A DNA stretch of 31,865 nucleotides, taken from assembly GCA_964613675.1 (NCBI GenBank), contig CAZTIH010000018.1, positions 1 to 31,865 of the forward strand. Direction: 5' to 3'. This DNA is from DAIUCA01 sp964613675. Lineage in GTDB: Bacteria; Pseudomonadota; Gammaproteobacteria; Competibacterales; Competibacteraceae. Below, piece after piece: positions 17,942 to 27,058 of this stretch. A program made the translations under genes and the position numbers. The notes beneath the pieces are model-generated. The model searched no databases and was not told where the DNA came from. It saw only the letters and a program-made list of their open reading frames with translations. How positions within the stretch are numbered: position 1 is the first letter of the stretch; the number at the start of each line of letters is the position of its first letter.

Positions 17942-18712
17942 TCACCCCGAACGACTCCGCCAACGAACCGCAAAACCTTGGTCATAACGCAGATCAACGG
18001 CCTGAACTTCGCTGATGCGCGCCGCTAAGGCTTGGGGATAACTCTTCACGAAGAGCGTTAACCGTTCTGCGAAGTGTTCCCGCCCCACTTCCAATACCAC
18101 GCCGTTAGTCAATAACACCGTCCACGCTTCACGTTCGTCTTGTCGTAACCCAATCACGGTCAGATTAAGGGGATCGAGCAACTCTTTGGCTAAGTAAAAC
18201 GCGCTCAACACCGCTTTCTCTTGCCCTGGCAACCCATTAAGCCGTGGCCAATTCTCCACCTGCCGAAAGGTGGTCGGCGTAAAAACTTCCCCGCCCGCTG
18301 TGACCATGCTTTGCCCCCAATGGGCAACGGGTACATGCTCCGTTAACTCCACTTCAACGCGATCGGGCCAGTGGCGTTCCACCCGCGCCGAGGCAACCCA
18401 CGGCAAGGCTTGGAGCTGTCGTTGAGTCGTCCACAGGTTGGCGATAAAAAAGTTTTGCCCTAAGAGCGGGAGCAACAGCGCCTCGACCTCCGTCGGATTG
18501 AGCTGCACCAATTCGTTACGCAACAACACCTGTCTCACGGGGTAACGTCGGGCATCGAGCAACTGCGCCACACTCTGGTAAGCCGTGACGCTCAACCCCA
18601 GCAGTAATGTCCACATAAGCCCCTGACGAATCAGCTCGCGGAACCCAACGAGACGCTGAGTAATAGGCGCCGACGGGCGATGGCGGATGGCACCACGACG
18701 ACGAAATTTCAT
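17942..18712 (-). CDS. ftsQ: Cell division protein FtsQ
   Basis: Bitopic inner-membrane protein that bridges early and late divisome components and, with FtsB and FtsL, controls septal peptidoglycan synthesis. The ATG at 18712 (MKFRRRGAIRH) gives 256 residues; the longer open frame runs back into murB. A basic cytoplasmic tail (1-28) is followed by one membrane helix (about 30-50). The POTRA domain (YPVRQVLLRNELVQL to about residue 120) contains LPWVASARVERHWPDRVEVEL, and the FtsQ domain extends to the end. The start overlaps the murB stop by 4 bases (ATGA). In many relatives ddlB lies between murB and ftsQ; it is absent here. Confidence 0.94.
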   Translation of the reverse strand: MKFRRRGAIRHRPSAPITQRLVGFRELIRQGLMWTLLLGLSVTAYQSVAQLLDARRYPVRQVLLRNELVQLNPTEVEALLLPLLGQNFFIANLWTTQRQLQALPWVASARVERHWPDRVEVELTEHVPVAHWGQSMVTAGGEVFTPTTFRQVENWPRLNGLPGQEKAVLSAFYLAKELLDPLNLTVIGLRQDEREAWTVLLTNGVVLEVGREHFAERLTLFVKSYPQALAARISEVQAVDLRYDQGFAVRWRSRSG

Positions 18713-19617
18713 GGGATGACCTCTTGAACATGACAAGCACGACCCACAATACGGACTTCGGGGTGGAGAATGACGCCGAAATGCGTGTGAACCGTCGCGA
18801 TGATGTGATGAATAACCTGTTCGAGTTGACTTGCTGTAGCACAACCGCGATTAACGATGAAATTGGCGTGTTTGAGGGAAACTTGCGCATCTCCTATCGC
18901 AAATCCCTTCAGTCCCGCTTGTTCGATGAGCCTTGCGGCGTGATCCCCTGGCGGATTGCGAAACACGGACCCGCAACTGGGCAAATGGGTGGGTTGAGTT
19001 TGGTTACGTTGTTGCAGTAACGCTTTGATTCGTTCTGCACTCTTCGTTCCGTCCCCCGGGAGCAACTTAATCGTCGCCCCCACAAAGCCTTCGTCGGCGG
19101 GGCCTCGAACATGACGATAACCAATGTCGTAATCACTGGGCACGCGATGGTGAAGGTTTCCTTTTCGATCAAGGGTTTGAATACGAGTTACCCACTCCCA
19201 AGTCGTCCCGCCCCACGCCCCTGCATTCATCGCCAATGCCCCCCCGAATGTCCCGGGAATCCCCGCCCAAAATTCACCGCCCGTTAAATTGGCCTTTACC
19301 GCTTGTTTCGCGATCTTGGCACAGGGTACGCCGGCACCAACCCACAAGGTGTCGTTTTGAACGATGCAGGACGACAGTGACCCGTGCGTCAAAATCACCG
19401 TTCCCTCAAAGCCACCATCGCGAATTAGCAGGTTACTGCCTAACCCCAACCACAAAAGCGGTTCGTCCATCGGCAATTGGGATAGAAAAAGCCCCAAATC
19501 CTCTACGGTTGCAGGGCGATAACACTGCTTGGCTCGGCCGCCCACCCGCCATGTGGTGTAAGGCGCTAACGACACTTGAGACCGCAATTCGCCGCGTGGC
19601 GCGTTCACTGCCGTCAT
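18709..19617 (-). CDS. murB: UDP-N-acetylenolpyruvoylglucosamine reductase MurB
   Basis: FAD enzyme that uses NADPH to reduce UDP-GlcNAc-enolpyruvate to UDP-MurNAc, completing the sugar precursor for MurC. The 302-residue protein is of the shorter type found in dcw clusters, unlike the longer E. coli enzyme encoded elsewhere. FAD-binding segments are visible: YTTWRVGGRAK (19-29), LGLGSNLLIRD (57-67) and AGIPGTFGGALAMNAGAWG. The serine proton donor is in PSCGSVFRNP, and the final acid is in the C-terminal HPEVRIVG. AGGAGG precedes the start. Both ends overlap neighbours by 4 bases (murC and ftsQ), which implies translational coupling. Confidence 0.97.
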   Translation of the reverse strand: MTAVNAPRGELRSQVSLAPYTTWRVGGRAKQCYRPATVEDLGLFLSQLPMDEPLLWLGLGSNLLIRDGGFEGTVILTHGSLSSCIVQNDTLWVGAGVPCAKIAKQAVKANLTGGEFWAGIPGTFGGALAMNAGAWGGTTWEWVTRIQTLDRKGNLHHRVPSDYDIGYRHVRGPADEGFVGATIKLLPGDGTKSAERIKALLQQRNQTQPTHLPSCGSVFRNPPGDHAARLIEQAGLKGFAIGDAQVSLKHANFIVNRGCATASQLEQVIHHIIATVHTHFGVILHPEVRIVGRACHVQEVIP

Positions 19618-21040
19618 GTCAAACCCTCCTTCGCCAGTTTTGCCGCAAAGCCCCCAATATCGCCCGCACCCATCGTCACCAGTAAATCTCCTGACCGCAG
19701 CGTCGTGCGCAATAGGTCGGGTAACTCACTGAGTTGCTCGGCAAATAACGGCTCGACCTGGCCCCGCAAACGAATCGCTCGACACAAACTCCGCCCGTCC
19801 GCCCCTGCAATGGGCTTTTCCCCCGCCGCGTAAACCTCCATGAGAATGAGGCCATCCACCGCTGACAGGGCCGCCGCAAAATCTTCAAATAAATCCCGAG
19901 TCCGCGAAAACCGATGGGGCTGAAAGACTAAAAAGACCCGCTTCTCGGGCCAATTCGCCCGCAATGCCTCGATCACGGCGGTAGCTTCGCGAGGATGGTG
20001 GCCGTAATCGTCGATCAAGGTCGCCGTCCCGCCACTGGGAAGCGCTACCTCACCGTACCGATGGAATCGCGTCCCACGCCCTGAAAATTCGCCAACGCCG
20101 TCACCATCGCGTCCCGAGAAACGCCTAATTGGTGGGCAATCGTCAGCGCTGCCGTTGCATTCAATACGCTGTGGTGACCGGGATGATTGAGCGTGATGGG
20201 CAAAGGTGCAGCTTCGGGAAATTGCACCACAAAATGCGTTTGGCCTTGGTGCTGCTGAATCTGACTCACCACCACCTCCGATGCGGGATCGGTTCCGTAA
20301 CACAATGTCGGACGCTGAATGTGAGGTAACAATGCCGCAATCTCGGGATCGTCCCGACATAACACCGCTAATCCGTAGAACGGCAACTGGTGCAGAAATC
20401 GCAGAAAAGTGTCGCGTAACTGCTGGAAGTCCCCTTGGTAATGGCTGAGGTGGTCGGCGTCGATATTGGTCACGATGGCCATGACCGGCTTGAGGTGCAG
20501 AAATGACGCATCGGATTCGTCGGCCTCCGCTACCAGATAGTCACCACCGCCAAGTCGCGCATGACACCCCGCACTGTTCAACAGTCCACCAATCACAAAG
20601 GTGGGATCCAACCCCCCTTCGGCTAACAAACTTGCCAATAAACTCGTCGTGGTGGTTTTACCATGTGTGCCCGCCACCGCGATTCCACAGCGAAACCGCA
20701 TGAGTTCGCCCAACATTTCCGCCCGCATCAACACGGGTAACCGCATTTCTCGTGCGGCGAGGAGTTCGGGATTGGTGTCGGCAATGGCGCTCGAACGCAC
20801 CACGACATGAGCACCGACCACTTGCTCAGCACGATGGCCGATGAACACGCGCACCCCCTGTTCCTGCAACCGCACCGTAACGCTCGACGGCTTCACATCC
20901 GATCCCGACACGCTATACCCCAACGTGTTGAGCACTTCGGCGATCCCGCTCATCCCCGACCCGCCAATGCCGAGGAAATGAATCCGCCATTGACCATCGG
21001 GTTTAGGCCAGTGCGCATGGAAGTGACGCGGGGCAATCAT
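19614..21040 (-). CDS. murC: UDP-N-acetylmuramate--L-alanine ligase MurC, with a one-base frameshift
   Basis: ATP-dependent ligase adding L-alanine to UDP-MurNAc, the first stem-peptide step. The start at 21040 (MIAPRHFHAHWPKPDG) overlaps the murG stop by 4 bases. The N-terminal part has FLGIGGSGMSGIAEVL (22-37) and the ATP loop GTHGKTTT (124-131), then ADEYD-like AEADESDASFLHL. The frame breaks near codon 324: GCGTGGGACGCGATTCC reads GVGRDS then stops at about 20045, whereas the next frame continues FHRYGEVALPSG and IDDYGHHPREATAVIEALR to a stop at 19614 that overlaps murB by ATGA. Adding one base near 20064-20075 restores GVGRRFHRYGEV and a 475-residue protein, close to the 491 of E. coli. 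Because MurC is essential and no second copy is visible here, a sequencing or assembly error is more likely than a true mutation. Confidence 0.93.
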
Positions 21041-22134
21041 CCTAACGCCCCCTTGGTGCCCTTCGCCGCCTGCAAACAGATGTCCGCGATGTCCGCGGCG
21101 GCGGTGGGTCGCGCCAACGAACGGGCTGCCATCGCCATGTGCAATAGTCGTTCTGGATCGCGCAACAGGTCCTGTAACTCGCTGGTCAACCGTTCCACCG
21201 TCAATTGAGACTGCAATTCGCAACGGGCCGCTCCCACTTTCACTAGGGCCTCGGCGTTGTGACGCTGATGGTCGTCAATCGCAAAGGGAAAGGGCACCAG
21301 CAATGCCCCCACCCCTGCGCAGGCCAGTTCCGCCAGAGTCAATGCTCCCGACCGACACACCACCAAATCCGCCCAGCCATACGCCGCTGCCATATCGTCG
21401 ATAAACGGCTCGATGCGGGCCGACACCCCCTGTTGAGCGTACTGCAGAAGCGTCGCGTCGATGAGTTGTTTACCCGCCTGATGCCACACCTCGGGGCGTT
21501 CGGTTGGCGGCAACTGCGCAAGCGCTTGCGGCACGAGTTCGTTTAATGCCTTGGCCCCTTGGCTGCCACCCAAAACCAACAGCCGTCGCCGACCTGGCGG
21601 GCGTTCTGCAAATCGCGTGGTGGGCGGGGGGAGATTGGCGATGGACATACGCACGGGATTACCAACCGTTTGAGCGCGGCGATAGGGGAAAGCATCGTCA
21701 AACCCCGTCAACACCCGATCCGCTAGGGGTGCTAGGTAACGGTTGGTGGTACCGGGGAGGGCATTTTGTTCGTGAATGACCAACGGAATCCCCTCCAGTC
21801 GCGCCATCACTCCCCCTGGCCCGCTCACAAAACCGCCCATCCCTAAAACCAAGCGTGGTTGTAAACGCCGCACGATGTTTCGCGCCTGCATCAGTGCCCG
21901 ACTCAACATCCAAGGTGCCGTCAACCATTTGCGCACCCCCTTCCCCCGTAATCCAGTCACGACGAGGCGTTCCATCTCGATGCCTGTGGGGGGCACGATC
22001 TGGGCTTCCAATCCCGCCGTCGTCCCGAGCCACTTCACGGGGATTTGTCTTTGACGCAAAACGTCAGCGACTGCCAGTGCGGGAAACACATGCCCCCCCG
22101 TACCGCCCGCCATAATGAGAACCGGGGCCGTCAT
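21037..22134 (-). CDS. murG: Lipid II synthase (GlcNAc transferase) MurG
   Basis: Peripheral inner-membrane glycosyltransferase that moves GlcNAc from UDP-GlcNAc onto lipid I to make lipid II, the flipped peptidoglycan precursor. The 365 residues match the usual 355-365. The N-terminal acceptor domain has the G-loop AGGTGGHVFPALAVA (9-23), GLRGKG, and GMGGFVSGPGGVMA. HEQNALPGTTNR is conserved in the family. The C-terminal donor domain has LVLGGSQGAKALNE, CRSGALTLAELACAG and PFPFAIDDHQRHNAE, the UDP-sugar-binding helix. It overlaps ftsW upstream and murC downstream by ATGA. Confidence 0.98.
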   Translation of the reverse strand: MTAPVLIMAGGTGGHVFPALAVADVLRQRQIPVKWLGTTAGLEAQIVPPTGIEMERLVVTGLRGKGVRKWLTAPWMLSRALMQARNIVRRLQPRLVLGMGGFVSGPGGVMARLEGIPLVIHEQNALPGTTNRYLAPLADRVLTGFDDAFPYRRAQTVGNPVRMSIANLPPPTTRFAERPPGRRRLLVLGGSQGAKALNELVPQALAQLPPTERPEVWHQAGKQLIDATLLQYAQQGVSARIEPFIDDMAAAYGWADLVVCRSGALTLAELACAGVGALLVPFPFAIDDHQRHNAEALVKVGAARCELQSQLTVERLTSELQDLLRDPERLLHMAMAARSLARPTAAADIADICLQAAKGTKGALG

Positions 22135-23279
22135 GCGGGTTGCTCCTGAAGTTGAGACACAGAACCTTCATGGGTTTCTACGGTGTGGGCGTAATTTTCC
22201 GCCGCCACCCGCAACACCAACGCAATCGCCATCATCATCACCACTAAACTGCTGCCGCCGTAACTCATCAACGGTAAGGTCAAGCCCTTCGTGGGCAATA
22301 CCCCCATGTTGACGCCCAAATTGACAAGGGTTTGCATCCCAAACCACAGCGCAATCCCCGACGCCACCAAACTGCCAAAGGAAGCTTTTTGAGCCTCAGC
22401 TCGCGCACTGATTGTCAACATGCGCATGACCATAAGGCTGTACAACGACACCGTCAGCACAATCCCCAGTAAGCCGAGTTCCTCAGCGGTAACGGCGAAA
22501 ATGAAGTCGGTATGGGCCTCGGGCAGATAAAACAGCTTCTGAACCGATCCCCCTAACCCGACCCCAAACAGTTCGCCGCGCCCAATCGCAATCAACGACT
22601 GCGTGAGCTGGAAACCACTAGCCAAGGGGTCGGCCCACGGGTCGAGAAATCCGACCAGACGGGCCATGCGATAGGGTTCAATGAGAATGAGCAACCCCGC
22701 CGCGATCAGTACTCCGACGATTAATACGATAAACATCAGTAGGTTAGCACCTGCTAGAAACATCATGCCCAACGCCGTCGCAAACATAACCGCCGTTGCG
22801 CCAAAATCGGGTTGGAGGAGCAACAACACGCTTAATGCACTCAACACCATGAGCGGTTTGAGAACCGCCAACGGTTTACGGGCAATGGCGGACTGATGCC
22901 GTTTGAGATAGCTCGCCAAGTACAGCACGACGAGTAACCGTGCGACTTCAGAGACCTGTAGATTAATGGGGCCAATGGCAATCCAGCGCGTGGCACCGTT
23001 CACTTCGCGCCCAATCACAAGCACTAATAGAAGCATGAAGGCCGCCATCAGCAATAAAAATCCCCGTTGCCGTTCCCAAAATCTCATGGGGATACAAAAG
23101 GTGAGGGCAGCCGCCACCAGTCCGATGACGAAAAAGGCCGTCTGGCGAATGCTAAAAAACCATGGATCTCCCGCATCGGCCGCCATCGGCATCGACGCCG
23201 AGGTCACCATCAACAGGCCCAAAACACAGATCAGTAAGGCTGACCACAGCAAAATAGGGTCAAGAGGGTAACGGTTCAT
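22131..23279 (-). CDS. ftsW: Septal peptidoglycan glycosyltransferase FtsW
   Basis: SEDS-family polytopic membrane protein that polymerises lipid II at the septum together with the transpeptidase FtsI. The 382 residues contain about ten hydrophobic segments. Family motifs are visible: REVNGATRWIAIGPINLQVSEVA near 90-112, LQPDFGATAVM, the large periplasmic loop region with YRMARLVGFLDPWADPLASGFQL and GGSVQKLFYLPEAHTDFIFAV, and the C-terminal GLTLPLMSYGGSS. It overlaps murD and murG by 4 bases each. The order murD-ftsW-murG is canonical and distinguishes it from its paralogue RodA. Confidence 0.97.
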   Translation of the reverse strand: MNRYPLDPILLWSALLICVLGLLMVTSASMPMAADAGDPWFFSIRQTAFFVIGLVAAALTFCIPMRFWERQRGFLLLMAAFMLLLVLVIGREVNGATRWIAIGPINLQVSEVARLLVVLYLASYLKRHQSAIARKPLAVLKPLMVLSALSVLLLLQPDFGATAVMFATALGMMFLAGANLLMFIVLIVGVLIAAGLLILIEPYRMARLVGFLDPWADPLASGFQLTQSLIAIGRGELFGVGLGGSVQKLFYLPEAHTDFIFAVTAEELGLLGIVLTVSLYSLMVMRMLTISARAEAQKASFGSLVASGIALWFGMQTLVNLGVNMGVLPTKGLTLPLMSYGGSSLVVMMMAIALVLRVAAENYAHTVETHEGSVSQLQEQPA

Positions 23280-24598
23280 GGTAATTGCTCCACCGCCTGA
23301 GCAAAGGCGCGTCCTCGGGCCTGGTAATTAGCGAACATGTCGAGACTGGCGCAGGCTGGCGATAACAAAACGATGTCATCCGAGTGAGCGAGCTGGGCGG
23401 CTTGTTGCACGGCATCATTCAGGTCAATCGCGTGAGAAATGGGAATCAGCGGAGTTAACACCGTTGCGATTGCGGGGGCGTCTTGACCGATCAACACGGC
23501 AGCGCGGAGCTGAGAAGCCACTGTTGCAAGGGGCGTGAAGTCTTGGCCTTTCCCCTGCCCCCCCGCGATGAGCACCACGGGCCGTTCACATCCCGCAATC
23601 GCCGCCAAAGTCGCCCCAACATTAGTTCCCTTGGAATCGTCGATCCACGACACCCCCTGTTTCACCGCCACTAATTGGCTACGGTGAGGTAACCCTTTGA
23701 ATTGCTTCAGTGTGTCGATCATGGCATGACGCGACAATCCAACGGCTTCCCCCAGGGCTAACGCGGCCAGTGCGTTGGCGGCGTTATGTCGTCCTTTCAT
23801 CGCTAATGTGTTGACTGGCAAGTAAAAATCATCGCCGCGACACAACCATTCTTCTCCCTGATGAATCGCAATCCCCCACTGATTCGCCGTGGGAGTCGCC
23901 AATGTAAACCCCACCGTTTCCCGACCCGCAACGCAGTGACGCTGAGTCAACGGGTCGTCGGCGTTGAAAATTTGGGTCGTTGCGTGAGTGAAAATCCGTC
24001 CCTTAATCGCGGCATAATTGGCCATCGTTTCATGGCGATCTAAATGGTCTGCACTGAGATTGAGAATCGCGGCGGCTTTGGGGGCTAAAGAATAGGTCGT
24101 TTCGAGTTGGAAACTCGACAGTTCCAGTACATAGAGCGCGACCTCAGGAGCGATGAGATCGAGGGCAGGAATGCCTAAATTTCCCCCCACGGCCACGGCG
24201 ATTCCCGACGCCTTCGCCATTTCGCCCACCAAGGTCGTCACCGTGCTTTTGCCGTTGGACCCCGTAATCGCGACGACCGGTGGATTGCCAAGGGTTACTA
24301 GGTGTTGCGCGAAGAGTTCGACATCGCTCCACAAGGGTTTTTTCTGGGCGACCGAATGCGCGAATATGGGATGCCGTAAGTCTAAACCGGGACTGGCAAT
24401 GATATGGGTTGCTGAATGAAAAAATTCAGCGTTAAACGGCCCAAATTGCGCTTCAATTTCGGGGGAGAGTGAAAGACTAATGGGAGGTGGTGTACGACTA
24501 TCGGTGACGCTAATGCGAACGCCCAAAGACTGTAAATAACGGAGGGCGGATTGCCCACTTTGTCCGAGACCTGCAATGAGATAATGAGGCGTAGTCAT
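23276..24598 (-). CDS. murD: UDP-N-acetylmuramoylalanine--D-glutamate ligase MurD
   Basis: ATP-dependent cytoplasmic ligase that adds D-glutamate to UDP-MurNAc-L-alanine. The 440 residues match E. coli (438). A Rossmann-like N-terminal domain begins YLIAGLGQSGQSALRYL; the ATP loop ITGSNGKST is at 111-119; ELSSFQLE and LNLSADHLDRH, with metal and ATP contacts, follow; the C-terminal domain has WIDDSKGTNVGATLAA and LLSPACASLDMFANYQARG. The start codon shares one base with the mraY stop (TGATG), and the stop overlaps ftsW by ATGA. Confidence 0.98.
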   Translation of the reverse strand: MTTPHYLIAGLGQSGQSALRYLQSLGVRISVTDSRTPPPISLSLSPEIEAQFGPFNAEFFHSATHIIASPGLDLRHPIFAHSVAQKKPLWSDVELFAQHLVTLGNPPVVAITGSNGKSTVTTLVGEMAKASGIAVAVGGNLGIPALDLIAPEVALYVLELSSFQLETTYSLAPKAAAILNLSADHLDRHETMANYAAIKGRIFTHATTQIFNADDPLTQRHCVAGRETVGFTLATPTANQWGIAIHQGEEWLCRGDDFYLPVNTLAMKGRHNAANALAALALGEAVGLSRHAMIDTLKQFKGLPHRSQLVAVKQGVSWIDDSKGTNVGATLAAIAGCERPVVLIAGGQGKGQDFTPLATVASQLRAAVLIGQDAPAIATVLTPLIPISHAIDLNDAVQQAAQLAHSDDIVLLSPACASLDMFANYQARGRAFAQAVEQLP

Positions 24599-25680
24599 CA
24601 GCGTAGCTTCAAAGTGGACAAACCGATAAGCACGAGCACAATGCTAATGATCCAAAAGCGGATCACCACTTGCTGTTCGTGCCAGCCTTTTAATTCAAAA
24701 TGATGATGAATGGGTGCCATTTTGAAGATGCGTTTTCCCGTTAATTTGAACGACGCAACCTGTAACATGACCGACACCGTTTCTAAAACAAATATCCCAC
24801 CCATAATTACGAGGACTAATTCCTGGCGCACGATTACTGCAATCACGCCTAATGCAGCCCCTAATGCGAGTGCCCCAACATCGCCCATAAAAACTTGGGC
24901 AGGATAGACATTGAACCAAAGAAATCCCAACCCCGCACCGACAATCGCCGCACACAAAATGGCCACTTCCCCGGCCCCGGGCACATGGGGAATTTCTAAA
25001 TAGTTCGCATGAAGCGTGTTGCCCGAGGCGTAGGCAAAAATGGCCAGTCCCCCGGCAACCAAAATCGTTGGTCCGATCGCTAATCCATCTAATCCGTCCG
25101 TTAAATTGACGGCATTACTGGCACCGACAATCGTGAAATACGTGAGGACAATAAAAAATACGCCCAACGGAATGGCGATCGTTTTAAAGAAAGGGACATA
25201 AAGCGTGGTTTCAGCAGCGACTTGCGCTGTAAAAAATAATAGTAATGCCGCCATTAATCCGACGACAGATTGAGAAATGTATTTTGCTTTAGCTGACAAG
25301 CCTTTTGAGTTTTTCAAAATCAGTTTTTGATAATCATCTAATCCGCCAATGATTCCACAGCCCAGCATCACGAATAAAACGACCCAAATGTAGCGATTCG
25401 CTAAGTCTGCCCATAATAAAGTGGCCAAAGTGACGGCCATTAAAACGAGAGTTCCCCCCATGGTTGGGGTACCCGACTTGCTTAAATGACTTTGCGGACC
25501 ATCAGTTCGGACATACTGGCCAATTAAACGCGCTTTTAACCACCGAATCATGAAAGGGCCGAGTAACAGCGAGACGAGTAACGCCGTTAATGCACTCAAT
25601 ATCGCTCGTAAAGTTTGATACTGAAATACATTAAAAAAATTCTCGTATTGCATTAACCATTGGGAAAGGTGCAATAGCAT
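24598..25680 (-). CDS. mraY: Phospho-MurNAc-pentapeptide transferase MraY
   Basis: Integral membrane enzyme that transfers phospho-MurNAc-pentapeptide to undecaprenyl phosphate, making lipid I. The 360 residues equal the E. coli length. About ten membrane segments are visible. Cytoplasmic-loop signatures include GTPTMGG, GGLDDYQK with the aspartate pair, NLTDGLDGLA, FMGDVGALALG and the histidine-rich APIHHHFELKGW. It starts 1 base after the murF stop and ends sharing one base with the murD start. Confidence 0.98.
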   Translation of the reverse strand: MLLHLSQWLMQYENFFNVFQYQTLRAILSALTALLVSLLLGPFMIRWLKARLIGQYVRTDGPQSHLSKSGTPTMGGTLVLMAVTLATLLWADLANRYIWVVLFVMLGCGIIGGLDDYQKLILKNSKGLSAKAKYISQSVVGLMAALLLFFTAQVAAETTLYVPFFKTIAIPLGVFFIVLTYFTIVGASNAVNLTDGLDGLAIGPTILVAGGLAIFAYASGNTLHANYLEIPHVPGAGEVAILCAAIVGAGLGFLWFNVYPAQVFMGDVGALALGAALGVIAVIVRQELVLVIMGGIFVLETVSVMLQVASFKLTGKRIFKMAPIHHHFELKGWHEQQVVIRFWIISIVLVLIGLSTLKLR

Positions 25681-25681
25681 A

Positions 25682-27058
25682 TTAGCGATGATCTCCTAAT
25701 GGATGAGTAAGGGCATTAACGACCCGTTCCATTGCCATAAAACGAGAGCCTTTTATCAGTAAAGTTGGCGACGTTAATTCAGCGAATAGATCGGTTTTAA
25801 GCTGGGCGACCAAATGATCGACATCAGGGAAATGTTGGGCTAATTCGGGAACTAATTCAGCTGCCTGTTTCATGGCATCACCGACTAAATACAAGCGTTT
25901 AACGCCAAGTTTTTGCGCCGCTAATACGACTTCTGCGTGCCCCGCCGCCGTCCGCTCGCCTAACTCGCCCATATCGCCCAACACCNNNNNNNNNNCCGCC
26001 CACTGTGGCGCGGGGGCCCCCATCAACACCATCAACCCCGCTTCCATCGAAGCCGGATTGGCATTGTAAGCGTCGTCGATGAGTTGGCAGTTCACGCCCG
26101 CTCGACGGGTTAAACGACCGCTCGCCGGTGAAAATTCCGTCAATCCCTGAATGACCGCCGCGAATTCTATGCCGGCCGCCAAGGTCGCTGCCGCTGCGGC
26201 AAGGGCATTTCGCGCGTTGTGACGGCCTGGGACGGGCAATTTCACCGTGGCCGTCTCCCCCTGCCAACTCAAGCTAAGGGTTTGATTAACCTCATCAAAT
26301 TCCCCCTTCACGGTTGCAGGATGGTCTAGGCCAAAGGTCAAAATCGACCGTCCCTCATTCAAACGCCGCCAATAGTCTGCATAGTCGTCGTCGGCGTTGA
26401 TGATGGCGTGACCTTCTCGACTCAGCCCCTGATAAATTTCACCTTTTCCCTGCGCAACGCCCCACAGTCCCCCAAAACCCTCTAGGTGAGCAGGCCCCGC
26501 GTTCGTAATCAACGCAACCTGCGGACACGCCAATCCCGTCAAATAACTAATTTCTTTTTGATGATTAGCCCCCATCTCGATGACGGCGAAATCATGTTCG
26601 GGCTGAAGGCCTAACAGGGTGAGTGGAACCCCTAAATCGTTGTTTAGATTGCCTATCGTAGCGAGTACCTGCCGCCCGGCCGCCCGACCAATGCCAACTA
26701 ACATCTCTTTCGTCGTGGTTTTGCCGTTCGATCCCGTCAACGCAATCAACGGCCCACCACCCCACCGCGAACGCCACATCCGCGCGAGCTGGACTAACGC
26801 CGCCCGTCCATCGGTCACGACGATTTGCGGCAGATCGACCGCGACCGTTCGAGTCACTAACGCCGCCGCTGCCCCCTTCTCCAAAGCGGCTGCCACGAAA
26901 TCATGGCCGTCCACTTTTTCACCGGGTAACGCGACAAACAATTGATTAGGCTCGATTTTTCGACTGTCGATGGCGGCACCCGCAAAGGAACCGTCACGCC
27001 CGATTAACCGCCCTTGAACGCATTCCGCGACCGCCGTTAATTGCATGTGTGTTGGCAT
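25682..27058 (-). CDS. murF: UDP-MurNAc-tripeptide--D-alanyl-D-alanine ligase MurF, interrupted by an assembly gap
   Basis: ATP-dependent ligase that adds the D-Ala-D-Ala dipeptide to complete the pentapeptide precursor. About 458 residues, of which four are unknown. The N-terminal substrate domain includes AAIDSRKIEPNQLFVALPG; the ATP loop ALTGSNGKTTTKEML is at 106-120; EMGANHQKEI and NAGPAHLEGFG follow; the C-terminal domain has IDDAYNANPASMEAGL, then VLGDMGELG after ten N. The frame is kept across the gap and the flanks match the family spacing, so the gap may be close to true size. A start at 27058 follows directly on the murE stop; an in-frame ATG at 27046 is the alternative. The dipeptide supplier Ddl is not in this cluster. 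Confidence 0.96.
   Translation of the reverse strand: MPTHMQLTAVAECVQGRLIGRDGSFAGAAIDSRKIEPNQLFVALPGEKVDGHDFVAAALEKGAAAALVTRTVAVDLPQIVVTDGRAALVQLARMWRSRWGGGPLIALTGSNGKTTTKEMLVGIGRAAGRQVLATIGNLNNDLGVPLTLLGLQPEHDFAVIEMGANHQKEISYLTGLACPQVALITNAGPAHLEGFGGLWGVAQGKGEIYQGLSREGHAIINADDDYADYWRRLNEGRSILTFGLDHPATVKGEFDEVNQTLSLSWQGETATVKLPVPGRHNARNALAAAAATLAAGIEFAAVIQGLTEFSPASGRLTRRAGVNCQLIDDAYNANPASMEAGLMVLMGAPAPQWAXXXXVLGDMGELGERTAAGHAEVVLAAQKLGVKRLYLVGDAMKQAAELVPELAQHFPDVDHLVAQLKTDLFAELTSPTLLIKGSRFMAMERVVNALTHPLGDHR
25986..25995. other. Ten-base run of unknown bases (assembly gap)
   Basis: Ten N inside murF, between codons for PQWA and VLGDMG. Ten is a common placeholder length, so the true size may differ. 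Confidence 0.99.

Noticed and set aside
20045..21223. A 392-residue MurC variant starting at 21223
   Set aside because: The extra N-terminus is out-of-frame murG sequence; the true start at 21040 overlaps the murG stop by ATGA.
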